A DNA stretch of 64,000 bases from Spirochaetaceae bacterium (GTDB lineage Bacteria > Spirochaetota > Spirochaetia > SZUA-6 > Bin103). A program made the translations under genes and the position numbers. Position 1 is the first letter of the stretch. Every line of letters begins with the position of its first letter. The stretch covers positions 62,001 to 126,000 of the forward strand of contig JAPPGB010000129.1 in the NCBI GenBank assembly GCA_028821475.1, written 5' to 3'. This document shows positions 24,643-33,107 of this stretch, piece after piece. The notes under the pieces were generated by a model. The model was not told the DNA's origin, did not search any database, and was given only the letters and a program-made list of their open reading frames with translations.

Positions 24643-26103
24643 TCACAGCGTTGCTTGCCACAGTTCCACGGCGCGTACCAGGCTGGGTTCCAACCACGTC
24701 AGGAAGCGCTCACCGGTTTCATTGATCGGTTCCTTGTAGTTGATCTGAAACACTTCCTCCGAGACCGGTGCACCCGCACTGACTTGCCGCTCCCCTGTCT
24801 CCGTGGCGGTGCGCTGAAAACAGACCGCCGCACAGGCGAGAACGCCCTGGAACTCTTGGCCAAGGCCATGGAACGAGACCAACAACTCGGTACGGTCGGC
24901 ATCGTTGTTCTCCATCACCAACCGCGCCCAGGACCGGTAGGTTTCGCGGTTTGCGGAGTACCCCAACTGTTTCGCAGATTCGACGATTTGCCAAGCGAAG
25001 TAGTGGCTGTTATCGCCGTGATCGACAGCACCGTCTACAAAGAAGGTAGCGTTCTTGAGTAGATGCTGCATCCCGCTTTGCAGCTCATCGCGCACCTCCC
25101 GCAACCGGTTCTCAGCCGTCTCGCGGAGTTCGTGCGCGATGTCGCGGGCTTCGTTCCACTCCTTTATGAGTGCGTCCCGGCGGCGCTGCAACTGATCGCG
25201 TACCGCACCGATCGCCTGCTCCGCGCGTACAGTGCGCAGAACGCTGCGGGCGATGCTCAGCGCCTTGACGAACTCATCCTTTTGGAGGCTGGCGAACAAT
25301 CTGACCAATCCGCGGAGGTCACCGCAGTCCGCAAGTTTGAGGGCATCGAGGTAGCCGACGCGCCCCTCGTTCCGTACCACCAATGGAAACCACCCGGCAT
25401 TCACAAACACCAGAGTGGCGAGCGCTCGGGCGATGCGGCCGTTGCCGTCCTGGAACGGATGGATCTGCGTGAATCGGTGATGCAGCCACGCCGCCTCCAC
25501 CTCTGGCGCGACGCTCACGTGAGCCTTATGGAGCTTGATCAGCCGATCCATTTCGGCCGCCACGTGCTCGGGAGGACAGTATTCGTGAATCGAGCCGTCG
25601 GGTCGGCGTGGATTGTTGGGCCATTGCTTGTAGTCGCCGCGGATCAACTCGACTCGGCTGATCCGACCCTGCGCATCGGCGGCTTCCGCCCACGCCTGGT
25701 TGCGCGTCATGAGCGCGTGCATCTCCTTGACGTAGCCCGTGGAGAGAGGCCGCTCACCCCGCACGAATCTGAAAATGCTCTCCACCGCGGCTTGGTGATC
25801 CCCAATCATGGCCGCAACCGACTCCGGCTGCTGACCATCTCCGTGCGGGATGAGTGCCGCATCGATGCCGTGCTCAATGAGCAATTCCGTGACGCCGCGA
25901 TCGAACGCGTACAAGCGCTCGATCAGCCCGGTCTCGATGGCCCACTCGCGGTGCAGCCGCTCGTTGAATTGTACGAACGAATCCTGCGTCTCAAGCCGCT
26001 CGCGCTGGTCGTGCCAGACCGCCGCCAGGTGTTTCAGCTCCGCTTGTGCGAACTCCGCCGGATCCGTCTCGTAATCGCTGATGAAGTCCCATGCGTGACC
26101 CAT
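24643..26103 (-). CDS. fic-like: Fic-domain protein (AMPylase-type)
   Basis: 486 residues. The Fic active-site motif HPFQDGNGRIAR is at 215-226, with catalytic His215, an acidic metal ligand and the phosphate-binding GNGR. It is preceded by a Fic N-terminal region (residues 1-120, Fic/DOC-associated). A long helical, charged C-terminus (about 310-400) could form a coiled coil. Fic proteins transfer AMP or other nucleotides to target proteins and act as toxins, regulators or defence factors. I do not see a clear class I antitoxin gene or an unambiguous inhibitory motif, so its control is unknown. ATG 26103 gives a family-like N-terminus (MGHAWDF); the frame upstream is unsupported. Fragments of a paralogue lie immediately downstream. 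Confidence 0.85.
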   Translation of the reverse strand: MGHAWDFISDYETDPAEFAQAELKHLAAVWHDQRERLETQDSFVQFNERLHREWAIETGLIERLYAFDRGVTELLIEHGIDAALIPHGDGQQPESVAAMIGDHQAAVESIFRFVRGERPLSTGYVKEMHALMTRNQAWAEAADAQGRISRVELIRGDYKQWPNNPRRPDGSIHEYCPPEHVAAEMDRLIKLHKAHVSVAPEVEAAWLHHRFTQIHPFQDGNGRIARALATLVFVNAGWFPLVVRNEGRVGYLDALKLADCGDLRGLVRLFASLQKDEFVKALSIARSVLRTVRAEQAIGAVRDQLQRRRDALIKEWNEARDIAHELRETAENRLREVRDELQSGMQHLLKNATFFVDGAVDHGDNSHYFAWQIVESAKQLGYSANRETYRSWARLVMENNDADRTELLVSFHGLGQEFQGVLACAAVCFQRTATETGERQVSAGAPVSEEVFQINYKEPINETGERFLTWLEPSLVRAVELWQATL

Positions 26104-26193
26104 CAGCCAAATGATTACACATCCCGGATTGCAGTTTCCACTACCGGGCTTGCGTGGGCGGGGACGCGAAAAGCGGTAGCTTGAACCAACGGG

Positions 26194-26598
26194 TTGCGGG
26201 TGCCGGTGCGGGGCGGCGACCGGTTCCCGAATTCGGCGCCGAAGCGGCTTGCGTACGCCGACGGGCAGGGCGCGGCGGGGCCGGCGGAGCGGTCGCCGGC
26301 ATTGGAGCGGCACCTCGCCGCGTTGCGCTGCTTCGGGGCGTTGCCGGATGCCCGGTCACGGTACATCCCGGCACCCGTGCGGCGGGAGGTGTGGCGGCGC
26401 GACCAGGGTTGTTGCAGTTATGTCGACCGGTACAGCGGGCGGCGCTGCAGCTCCCGCTATCGGCTGGAGATAGACCACATCGTGCCGTTCGCGCTTGGCG
26501 GCGGTGCGGAGCCGGGGAACTTGAGACTACGCTGCCGTGCCCACCACAGGTTGCGGCACGCTCAGCGCCACGGCCACCCCACGAGTATGGCCGACTGA
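26194..26598 (+). CDS. HNH endonuclease (probably N-terminally shortened)
   Basis: 134 residues as read from a TTG. The C-terminal half is a good HNH domain. A zinc-type Cys pair lies around CCSYVDRYSGRRC, then LEIDHIVPFALGG (catalytic His of the first H) and NLRLRCRAHHRLRHA (N and final H). The first 60 residues are low in family features, and many relatives carry a long extra N-terminal domain, so this is either a short stand-alone nuclease or a truncated one. It is divergent from the Fic gene. The start codon is uncertain (TTG 26194 or GTG 26200). Confidence 0.65.
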   Translation: MRVPVRGGDRFPNSAPKRLAYADGQGAAGPAERSPALERHLAALRCFGALPDARSRYIPAPVRREVWRRDQGCCSYVDRYSGRRCSSRYRLEIDHIVPFALGGGAEPGNLRLRCRAHHRLRHAQRHGHPTSMAD

Positions 26599-26921
26599 AG
26601 CGCGGCGTGCTCCGGTCTTCGCGGTCGATCCCGTGGAGCGAGGGCGGACCGTCGGATCGCGTGCGGCAATCGAGCGGGCCGGGGCGTGATCGCGCCGTCG
26701 TGGAAGCCTGCGCTCCGATTGCCGGCGGTCAATGTGAAGCCGCGCACCATCGCGTCCCCGATCCAGTTCGCCAGTCCCCGGATGATCGCTTTCGCGCCAT
26801 CGAGCGAGTAGATCTGCCGCGATGCTCTGCTTACCGCTTTCCGCGTTCGCATCCGCTCGTGTACCTCGTGTACCTCGTGTACCTCGTGTATCCCGTGCCG
26901 CCCACGCCGTTGCTCAGGTGG
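26599..26921. other. Gene-poor stretch downstream of HNH and AbiEii
   Basis: About 320 bases between the HNH stop and the AbiEii stop (convergent genes). A leftward frame encodes IYSLDGAKAIIRGLANWIGD, which looks protein-like but unrecognised and without context. Apart from the 9-base tandem repeat at 26856-26891 I see no clear element. Confidence 0.4.
26856..26891. repeat. Four 9-base tandem repeats
   Basis: The unit ctcgtgtac occurs three times head to tail plus a fourth ending in t, just past the 3' end of the AbiEii gene. Similar 8-9-base tandem arrays occur at 48751-48786 and 53393-53416 with different units. Confidence 0.85.
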
Positions 26922-27722
26922 TCAGTGGGCGAGGATTGCTTCGAGGTTGGGGCGGGCGATCAGAGCAGCGTCCGTGGGGCGCTCCAGGAAGGGCTGTACG
27001 TCGCGGGCCAGTTCGCGGGTGTCCAGGTCGGCCAGGCGCGTGGACAGCAGGTCGCGCCAGTCGGCCGCCCGGTACCTGCCTGCGCCTTGCGTCTGGTCGA
27101 GTGCGTTCTGCAGGAGTTGCAGGTTCGGCTCCAGCGGCGGGCGGCGTGAGCGGTACCAGATCAGGTCGTACCAGTCGCGGCCCTTGGGGTAGCCGCGGGT
27201 CAGCAGCGCGTGCAGCTTGCCGGCAAACAGCGACGGCAGGTCGTAGTGGCTGACGACGAAGGTGAAGTGGCGAGTTACGAGCGTGCGCTGAATCGCGGCG
27301 CCTGCCGGCGGACGGACGTCGATCTCCAGCTTCACCGAGAGGTTCTGCCGCGCGTGGCCCGACAGGCCGGCCTCCGCGAGGAGGTGCGCGGTCCGTACCC
27401 AGGCTACCTGCACCGGCTCCCGGTCGATCCAGCGAACGGTGCTGTCGAAGCCGGCGAAGTGGAGGTCCCGCTTCAGTTTCTCCAGCCAGCGTACGGGCTC
27501 GTATCCCTCAGCAGAGACGCGGGAGAAGTCCAGGTCTTCGGAGAACCGCGGCAGGTCCTCAAGAAAGCGCAGCGCGGTGCCGCCGACGAACGCCATCGCC
27601 AGCCCCGCCTCGCTCTCGTGCAGCGACCGCATGACGAATGCCTGCAGGTACTCGCGCAGGGCGTTGAGCCGGCGCTGCGGATCGTCGAATCGCAGCGCTT
27701 GGGAGAGCGCCTGCTCCTTCAC
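26922..27722 (-). CDS. abiEii: AbiEii-type nucleotidyltransferase toxin
   Basis: 266 residues of the AbiEii/AbiGii family. The nucleotidyltransferase motif GGTALRF is at 47-53 with RFSEDLDFS following at 59-67 (metal-binding acidic pair). AGKLHALLTRGYPKGRDWYDL in the C-terminal half carries the conserved Lys and Arg-Asp. AbiEii is the toxin of the type IV AbiE abortive-infection system and modifies nucleotides or tRNA. The gene begins at GTG 27722, overlapping the AbiEi stop by four bases (GTGA), so the pair is translationally coupled; longer readings that fuse it to upstream frames are not real. Confidence 0.88.
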   Translation of the reverse strand: MKEQALSQALRFDDPQRRLNALREYLQAFVMRSLHESEAGLAMAFVGGTALRFLEDLPRFSEDLDFSRVSAEGYEPVRWLEKLKRDLHFAGFDSTVRWIDREPVQVAWVRTAHLLAEAGLSGHARQNLSVKLEIDVRPPAGAAIQRTLVTRHFTFVVSHYDLPSLFAGKLHALLTRGYPKGRDWYDLIWYRSRRPPLEPNLQLLQNALDQTQGAGRYRAADWRDLLSTRLADLDTRELARDVQPFLERPTDAALIARPNLEAILAH

Positions 27723-28363
27723 AGTTCGACTCCGTCGGCTTCCTGCTCGGCGCTGCTGCACGCAAGCCACGCGTCCACGGCGCGCCCGATGCGCGGCTTC
27801 CCGATACGATGTGCGAAGGCGCGCAGGCGGTCGTGGTCGACGACTTCGGTCTGCTGAAACCGCATCTCGGTCATCCGGCGCCGGTCCCACTCGCCGGGGT
27901 GCAGGTGGAACAGATCGAGCAGCGCCTTCTCGGCGGTGGCCACCAGCGCCTCGCTGCCGGCCACCGGCACGCTCTGGTAGCCGAAGAACATGCTCCTCTT
28001 GATCGCCGTATAGCGGAACATGCCAAACGCATTCTCGAAGTGAGCGGGACCGCGGGTGGTGACGCTGGTGTAGACCGGGACCGCCTCGGGGATCAGGCCG
28101 TAGAAACCGAGCGCCCACGGACCGCTGAGATAGGACGGAAAGCAGAGCGCATTGGCCAGCGCCGCCCGTGGCACCGGCGCGCGGCGATAGCGGTCGGCCA
28201 GGGCATACATGCCGCGGCGTAGCGGGATCAGCTTCCCCGCCCGGCTCCAGCGGTAGAGCTGATTGACCACGTCCCGGCGCGGCTCACCAATGAGCTGAAC
28301 CACTGTCGCCAAGTCGAACCAGGGCGCCGCACTTAGCAGGTCTGCCACTTCGTCAAGGCGCAT
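27719..28363 (-). CDS. abiEi: AbiEi-type antitoxin/repressor
   Basis: 214 residues. The N-terminal winged helix-turn-helix (about 1-75) includes NQLYRWSRAGKLIPLRRGMY, the typical AbiEi DNA-binding end. The C-terminal domain contains LSGPWALGFYGLIPE and YTSVTTRG, as in the family. AbiEi neutralises AbiEii indirectly (type IV) and represses the operon by binding paired inverted repeats. The ATG at 28363 is right behind such a repeat (28379-28406). It is the first gene of the abiEi-abiEii operon. Confidence 0.88.
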   Translation of the reverse strand: MRLDEVADLLSAAPWFDLATVVQLIGEPRRDVVNQLYRWSRAGKLIPLRRGMYALADRYRRAPVPRAALANALCFPSYLSGPWALGFYGLIPEAVPVYTSVTTRGPAHFENAFGMFRYTAIKRSMFFGYQSVPVAGSEALVATAEKALLDLFHLHPGEWDRRRMTEMRFQQTEVVDHDRLRAFAHRIGKPRIGRAVDAWLACSSAEQEADGVEL

Positions 28364-28378
28364 ATCACGAATCGTTGG

Positions 28379-28410
28379 CAATAACCTACAAAAACACCGG
28401 TTATTGTCAA
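28379..28410 (-). promoter_or_regulatory. abiE promoter with operator-like inverted repeat
   Basis: A consensus -35 TTGACA is at 28410-28405 reading leftward. It overlaps one arm of a perfect inverted repeat (CAATAACC at 28379-28386, GGTTATTG at 28399-28406) whose arms are centred 20 bases apart, about two helical turns. The other arm covers the -10 region. Such placement is what is expected for AbiEi autorepression. The local AT-richness also contrasts with the surroundings. Confidence 0.65.
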
Positions 28411-28449
28411 CAGTTCCTACGTGCCTGGGAGACGCAGGAGGCCACCAAG

Positions 28450-28830
28450 TCACCGCGGGAGGCGCCGCGAGCCGTACCATACGGTGGCGGCGTCGAACAG
28501 CGAGTGGACGTCGATGGTCAAGCCCGGCAGGAGGGCGACTCCACTTGCGCGCCACGGGCAAAGGTGCCGTGCTCGACATAGGCGCCGTCGCGGTAGACCA
28601 GGACGGTCGCCTCGGCGGTGCGGGGATCGACAATCCAGTACTCGGGGATTTCAGCGCCGGCGTAGTCGTGCCGCTTCTCCACGATGTCGCGCTCGGGTTG
28701 ATCGGGATTGACTGCTGTGGTCGCTCAGCCACAGATACTCGTCCTCGCGCCACCCACCTTGCGCAGGAAGGACGTCGAGGACGAACGAGTCGATCTCTTG
28801 TTGAGCCGGGCGCACGGTGGCGCCAGACAT
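28450..28830 (-). pseudogene. Uma2-family endonuclease remnant with central deletion and frameshift
   Basis: From ATG 28830 the frame encodes a Uma2-like N-terminus containing LPAQGGWREDEYLWLSDH. Near 28694 it shifts and continues in another frame with NPDQPERDIVEKRHDYAGAE and IPEYWIVDPRT, the Uma2 C-terminal catalytic block. The roughly 100 residues that normally separate the two blocks are missing. A second shift near 28515 leads into ALLPGLTIDVHSLFDAATVW and a stop at 28450. The product cannot be a functional Uma2 nuclease. Confidence 0.8.
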
Positions 28831-28998
28831 ACGGCGCGCCGCGCTCCTTGCAACAGAACCGTAGCTCTCCCGGGCGAGATCGTCAACGAGACCACGCATC
28901 CATCAGGATCTCGCACCGTACACGCGGACATCCGAAGGCCGCACGCGGCGGCTCCCGCTATGATGACACCCTGTACGACTACGGTTACGCTGCCGCGC

Positions 28999-31899
28999 AT
29001 GAACAGCCACCGGGTGGTTGCCAGGAGGCGGTGGTACGGTGCGTTCCTTACCAAGGTAGCGACGGTGTACTACCGAGAGGGCAGCCTGCAACTGTGGGAC
29101 GCTGCGCAGCAGCCGATTGCCTCCATTCCAGCCAACGATATCGTCCGAATGAGATTGGACCAGCATTGGATCAGTGCTGATCTCGTGGTCACAACCGGAG
29201 ATGGAACGTTCCGCTGCCGGACACTGCCATTGACCAGAGGACGCGAGTTAATCAAGGCATTCCACGACGACTTGGACCGAGTGGCGGCAGCTCGGCCTCG
29301 CGCAAGGGAACTCACTGCTAAGATAGAAATGATCGATCAGCGTCGAAGTGCGTTGTTGTCAGATAGTGCGTACGCTCGGTACTCGGAGGCAGAAGGCCTC
29401 CACAACGACGCCAAGGGTCTAGTCGCTCAGTGTGACTGGTACGTGCGCCAGTGCATGAGCGATACCACGAACGAGGCCCTGCAGCGTATCGAAGAGATCG
29501 TCGTGAGGGAAGAGATGGAGACCCGCCGGCACCGGTCGAACGACCAGTACGTGACACGCACGGTGCCACTGATCAAGACGACAACGGTAGACTTCTTGTC
29601 TACCGGATTGACCGATGAACAGGCAGCAGCGGTGGCTACTGACGAGGACGCAACGCTGGTCCTCGCCGGCGCGGGAACCGGCAAGACTGCGCTCATTACC
29701 GCGAAGGTAGCCCACTTGGTCCGCAACCTGGGAACGGCCCCGGGTGAGATCCTCGTGTTGGCATACAATCGTAAGGCCATGCAGGAGCTTCGAGAACGTC
29801 TTCCCGGCGATCTCCGGGACGTCGCCGTCCACACCTTTCACTCCTTTGGCATGCGGGTGCTGGGTCAGTCCACAGGAAAGAAGCCGACCATCTCCAAACT
29901 TGCCGAAGATAAGACGCAACGGAACGTCGCGATCGATAAGATCATGCAGGAGATGTTGCGATCGCCGCAGCATCGTGAGCAGCTAATAAGCCTACTCGCC
30001 TTCCACCGAAACGACTTCCAATCTCCGTTCGAATTCGACACGGAAGCCGAGTACTACCGATATGTACAGACAACTGAACTACGAACCCTGAACGGTAATA
30101 GAGTAAGAAGCCTTGAGGAAGTGCACGTGGCGAACTTTCTCAGCATGAACGGAATCCAATTCGGGTACGAGCGACCGTACGAAGTGGACACGGCCAGCCC
30201 GCGACACCGACAATATCAGCCCGACTTCTTTCTACCCGAACACGAAATCTACATCGAGCACTTTGCCTTGAACGAAGACGGCAACCCACCGCCATTCTGG
30301 CATTCGTACGGGGAGGGGGTGGACTGGAAGCGGAACATCCACCGCCAATATGGGACACGACTGATCGAGACCTATAGCTGGCAATGTCAGCAAGGGGTCT
30401 TGCAGCGGGAGCTGGCCAGGAGCCTTCGCTGCTTCGGCGTCGAACTCACGCCAGTGCCACCGGAAGACCTACTCGAACAACTCAAGGACATGCATGGCAA
30501 TTGGTTGTCGGGCATCCTCGCCACCTCGATCACACATGCCAAGACCAGTAGAGTATCTTATTCCGAGCTGCGCAACCGCGCCGGCGCATCTCTGCGAAAG
30601 AACGTGTTTCTCGATGTCTTCAAGCCGGTTCTGGACCGGTACGAGCAACTGCTCGCCGACGAGGGTGCGGCCGACTTCGAGGATCTGATCAACCGCGCCG
30701 CTGACCACATTGGTGACGGTAACGGTAAAGTTGGCTATCGCTACGTCTTGGTCGACGAATTCCAGGATATCTCGGTCGGCCGCATGCACTTGATCGCCCA
30801 ACTCAAGCGCCCCGGGGTTGCATACTTCCTGGTGGGCGATGATTGGCAGTCGATCTACCGCTTCGCGGGCAGTGACGTCCGATTGGTCCGCGGCTGTGGC
30901 GACTACCTCGGCTACGTGAGAGAGCGTTTGCTGACCACAACATTCCGCTACCGCCCCGGTATACTGGAGCCGAGCACGGCCTTCGTACAGCGCAATCCTG
31001 AGCAAACCAAGCGTACTCTACACTCAAGGAGCGCGGCGCCCGACTACGGCATCACGGTAGTCGCGGAAGAGTCGCAGGAGTTGGGCGTCACTACTGCGCT
31101 GGAACACATTCGTTGCAGGACCAAGAGAGATGGTGGCTTGTACGATGACTATGGCACGGTCTCCGTGTTTGCCCTCGGAAGATACCGACGTAGCCAAAGC
31201 GTAGTAAAAGGTCGCGTCGAATTCAGCACCATCCACCGCGCCAAGGGACGGGAAGCGGATTTCGTGCTGGTACTGGACCTGAAGAACGACCACTATGGAC
31301 TCCCGTCCCAGATCGACGATGACCCCCTGCTCGATCTGGTGTTGCCGCCTCGTCACAGTACCGCGTTTCCGCATGCCGAAGAACGCCGCTTGTTCTATGT
31401 CGCGGTCACCAGGGCGAGGCGTGGTGTGTATTTGATTACTGACGACAAGCAACCGTCCAGCTTCGTCGAAGAGCTGCTAAGAAGTCATCTGGCCATTCCT
31501 CGTATTGGGAGCGGTGCCGTGGCGCAGAACGGACCGGTCTGCGCCCGCTGCGGTGACCGGCTCGTGGAGTCACAAAGCGGCAAGAATCTTCGCTGCGTCA
31601 ACTACCCTTTGTGCCGACACCTGGCACCGAGGTGCCGAGCGTGCAACCACGGACACGTGGTTGTCACTGGCGGCCGTGCCGTTTGCACGAACGACTCCTG
31701 CGGCTCGCCCGCGAGAGCGTGCCCCCGCTGTGGTTTCGGCGTGCTGACCAGGATCAGCGGTTCACGAGGATCTTTCTTCGGCTGCAGCGAATACCGAGCC
31801 GAACCGCCGTGCGAATACAAGGAAAACATCGGCCAAGCGACAACCAGCCCGGTCGACGCGGACCGCCGCGACGAACGGGTACGGCACAGGAATCGTTGA
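28999..31899 (+). CDS. UvrD/HelD-type superfamily 1 helicase with nuclease-like insert and C4 zinc fingers
   Basis: 966 residues. An N-terminal domain like that of DNA helicase IV precedes the P-loop AGAGTGKT (about 224-231). Between motifs sits a PD-(D/E)XK-like insert, with YQPDFFLPEHEIYIEHFALN near 410-430. Motif II VLVDEFQD is near 581-588, motif III GDDWQSIYRFAGSD near 613-626, and motif VI YVAVTRARRG near 799-808. The C-terminus (about 840-935) carries three Cys4 topoisomerase-type zinc ribbons (CARCG, CRACN, CPRCG). It should be an ATP-dependent 3'-5' DNA helicase with possible cleavage activity, in repair or defence. The start is uncertain: ATG 28999 fits the family, ATG 28960/28963 are alternatives, none with a clear ribosome site. 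Confidence 0.82.
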   Translation: MNSHRVVARRRWYGAFLTKVATVYYREGSLQLWDAAQQPIASIPANDIVRMRLDQHWISADLVVTTGDGTFRCRTLPLTRGRELIKAFHDDLDRVAAARPRARELTAKIEMIDQRRSALLSDSAYARYSEAEGLHNDAKGLVAQCDWYVRQCMSDTTNEALQRIEEIVVREEMETRRHRSNDQYVTRTVPLIKTTTVDFLSTGLTDEQAAAVATDEDATLVLAGAGTGKTALITAKVAHLVRNLGTAPGEILVLAYNRKAMQELRERLPGDLRDVAVHTFHSFGMRVLGQSTGKKPTISKLAEDKTQRNVAIDKIMQEMLRSPQHREQLISLLAFHRNDFQSPFEFDTEAEYYRYVQTTELRTLNGNRVRSLEEVHVANFLSMNGIQFGYERPYEVDTASPRHRQYQPDFFLPEHEIYIEHFALNEDGNPPPFWHSYGEGVDWKRNIHRQYGTRLIETYSWQCQQGVLQRELARSLRCFGVELTPVPPEDLLEQLKDMHGNWLSGILATSITHAKTSRVSYSELRNRAGASLRKNVFLDVFKPVLDRYEQLLADEGAADFEDLINRAADHIGDGNGKVGYRYVLVDEFQDISVGRMHLIAQLKRPGVAYFLVGDDWQSIYRFAGSDVRLVRGCGDYLGYVRERLLTTTFRYRPGILEPSTAFVQRNPEQTKRTLHSRSAAPDYGITVVAEESQELGVTTALEHIRCRTKRDGGLYDDYGTVSVFALGRYRRSQSVVKGRVEFSTIHRAKGREADFVLVLDLKNDHYGLPSQIDDDPLLDLVLPPRHSTAFPHAEERRLFYVAVTRARRGVYLITDDKQPSSFVEELLRSHLAIPRIGSGAVAQNGPVCARCGDRLVESQSGKNLRCVNYPLCRHLAPRCRACNHGHVVVTGGRAVCTNDSCGSPARACPRCGFGVLTRISGSRGSFFGCSEYRAEPPCEYKENIGQATTSPVDADRRDERVRHRNR

Positions 31900-31954
31900 A
31901 AGTGCCGACACATCAAACGTGCTTCATGCCGTACGAGCGGCTCCCGGCCGTGGC

Positions 31955-33106
31955 TTACTTGTAGGGGTCGGCGGCGTCGCGGAGGCCGTCGCCGAGGAAG
32001 TTGAAGGCGAGCACGGCGACCACCACGAACAGGCCGGGGATCAAGAGCCAGGGGTGCAGGAGCACGGCGTGCACGTTCTGGGCGTCCTTCAGCAGGGTGC
32101 CCCAGCTCACCACCGGCGGGCGCAGGCCCAGGCCCAGGAAGCTGAGCGCGGTTTCGCCCAGGATCATGTAGGGCACCGCCAGGGTCAGGCTCACGATCAG
32201 GTAGCTCATGAACGACGGCAGCAGGTGCAGGGCGACGATCCTGCCCTCGCCCCTGCCGGCCACCCGCGCCGCGGTCACGAAGTCCTGCTGGCGCAGCTCC
32301 AGCAGCTTGCCGCGCACCACCCGCGCCAGGCCGGCCCAGCCGAACATCGACAGGATGATGGTGATCGCAAAGTAGGTCTTCAGGGTGCCCCAGTGGGTCG
32401 GCAGGGCGGCGCTCAGCGCCATCCACAGCGGGATGGTGGGCAGCGAGATAAGGATCTCGATTCCGCGCTGAATGATCATGTCGGGTTTGCCGCCGTAGTA
32501 GCCGGAGATGCCGCCCATGGTGCAGCCGAGCACGAAGCTCAGGAACACGCCCACCAGGCCGATCGACAGCGAGATGCGGGAGGCGTACACGGTGCGCGAG
32601 TACAGGTCGCGGCCCAGTTTGTCGGTGCCGAACAGGTAGAACGCACCCTCCTCGACCCCGAACAGGCGCAGGTCCGCCTCCCAGATGCCCCACAGCTTGT
32701 AGGGGTCGCCGTGCACGAAGAAGCGGACGTAGTGGCGCGTCTCCGGGTCTTCCTGGTACACGCGGCGGAACGCCTTGCGGTCCACCACCTTCTGCACGTC
32801 GTACACGAACGGGCGCAGCCCCCAGCCGTTCTGGTCGCCGAAGCGGATCTTCTGCGGCCGCATGTATACGAACTCCGCGTCGTGCTTGAGGATGTCGTGG
32901 GTGGCGAAGAATTCGCTGAAGAGGGCGAACAGGTAGAACACCGCCAGCACCGCCCCGCCCGCGATGGCCAGCCGGTGGCGGGTGAACTTGCGCCACATGA
33001 GCTGCCACTGCGAGGCGACGAAATAGCGGTCGTCCTCGGCGGCATGCGAGACCGGCCCGGCGGTGCGAGGCGCCTGGCCCGCGCCGGGGGAAGCGATTTC
33101 GCTCAC
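31955..33106 (-). CDS. Peptide/oligosaccharide ABC permease, OppC type (cluster A)
   Basis: 383 residues, longer than classical OppC (about 300). After the first membrane helix there is an extra-cytoplasmic insert of about 110 residues before the conserved FGTDKLGRDLYSRTVYASRISL stretch, as in a subgroup of DppC-like permeases. Five further helices and the EAA loop follow. GTG 33106 begins one base after the OppB stop, so the two are coupled. It closes a leftward operon of binding protein, OppB and OppC with no ATPase genes. Confidence 0.9.
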   Translation of the reverse strand: MSEIASPGAGQAPRTAGPVSHAAEDDRYFVASQWQLMWRKFTRHRLAIAGGAVLAVFYLFALFSEFFATHDILKHDAEFVYMRPQKIRFGDQNGWGLRPFVYDVQKVVDRKAFRRVYQEDPETRHYVRFFVHGDPYKLWGIWEADLRLFGVEEGAFYLFGTDKLGRDLYSRTVYASRISLSIGLVGVFLSFVLGCTMGGISGYYGGKPDMIIQRGIEILISLPTIPLWMALSAALPTHWGTLKTYFAITIILSMFGWAGLARVVRGKLLELRQQDFVTAARVAGRGEGRIVALHLLPSFMSYLIVSLTLAVPYMILGETALSFLGLGLRPPVVSWGTLLKDAQNVHAVLLHPWLLIPGLFVVVAVLAFNFLGDGLRDAADPYK

Positions 33107-33107
33107 T

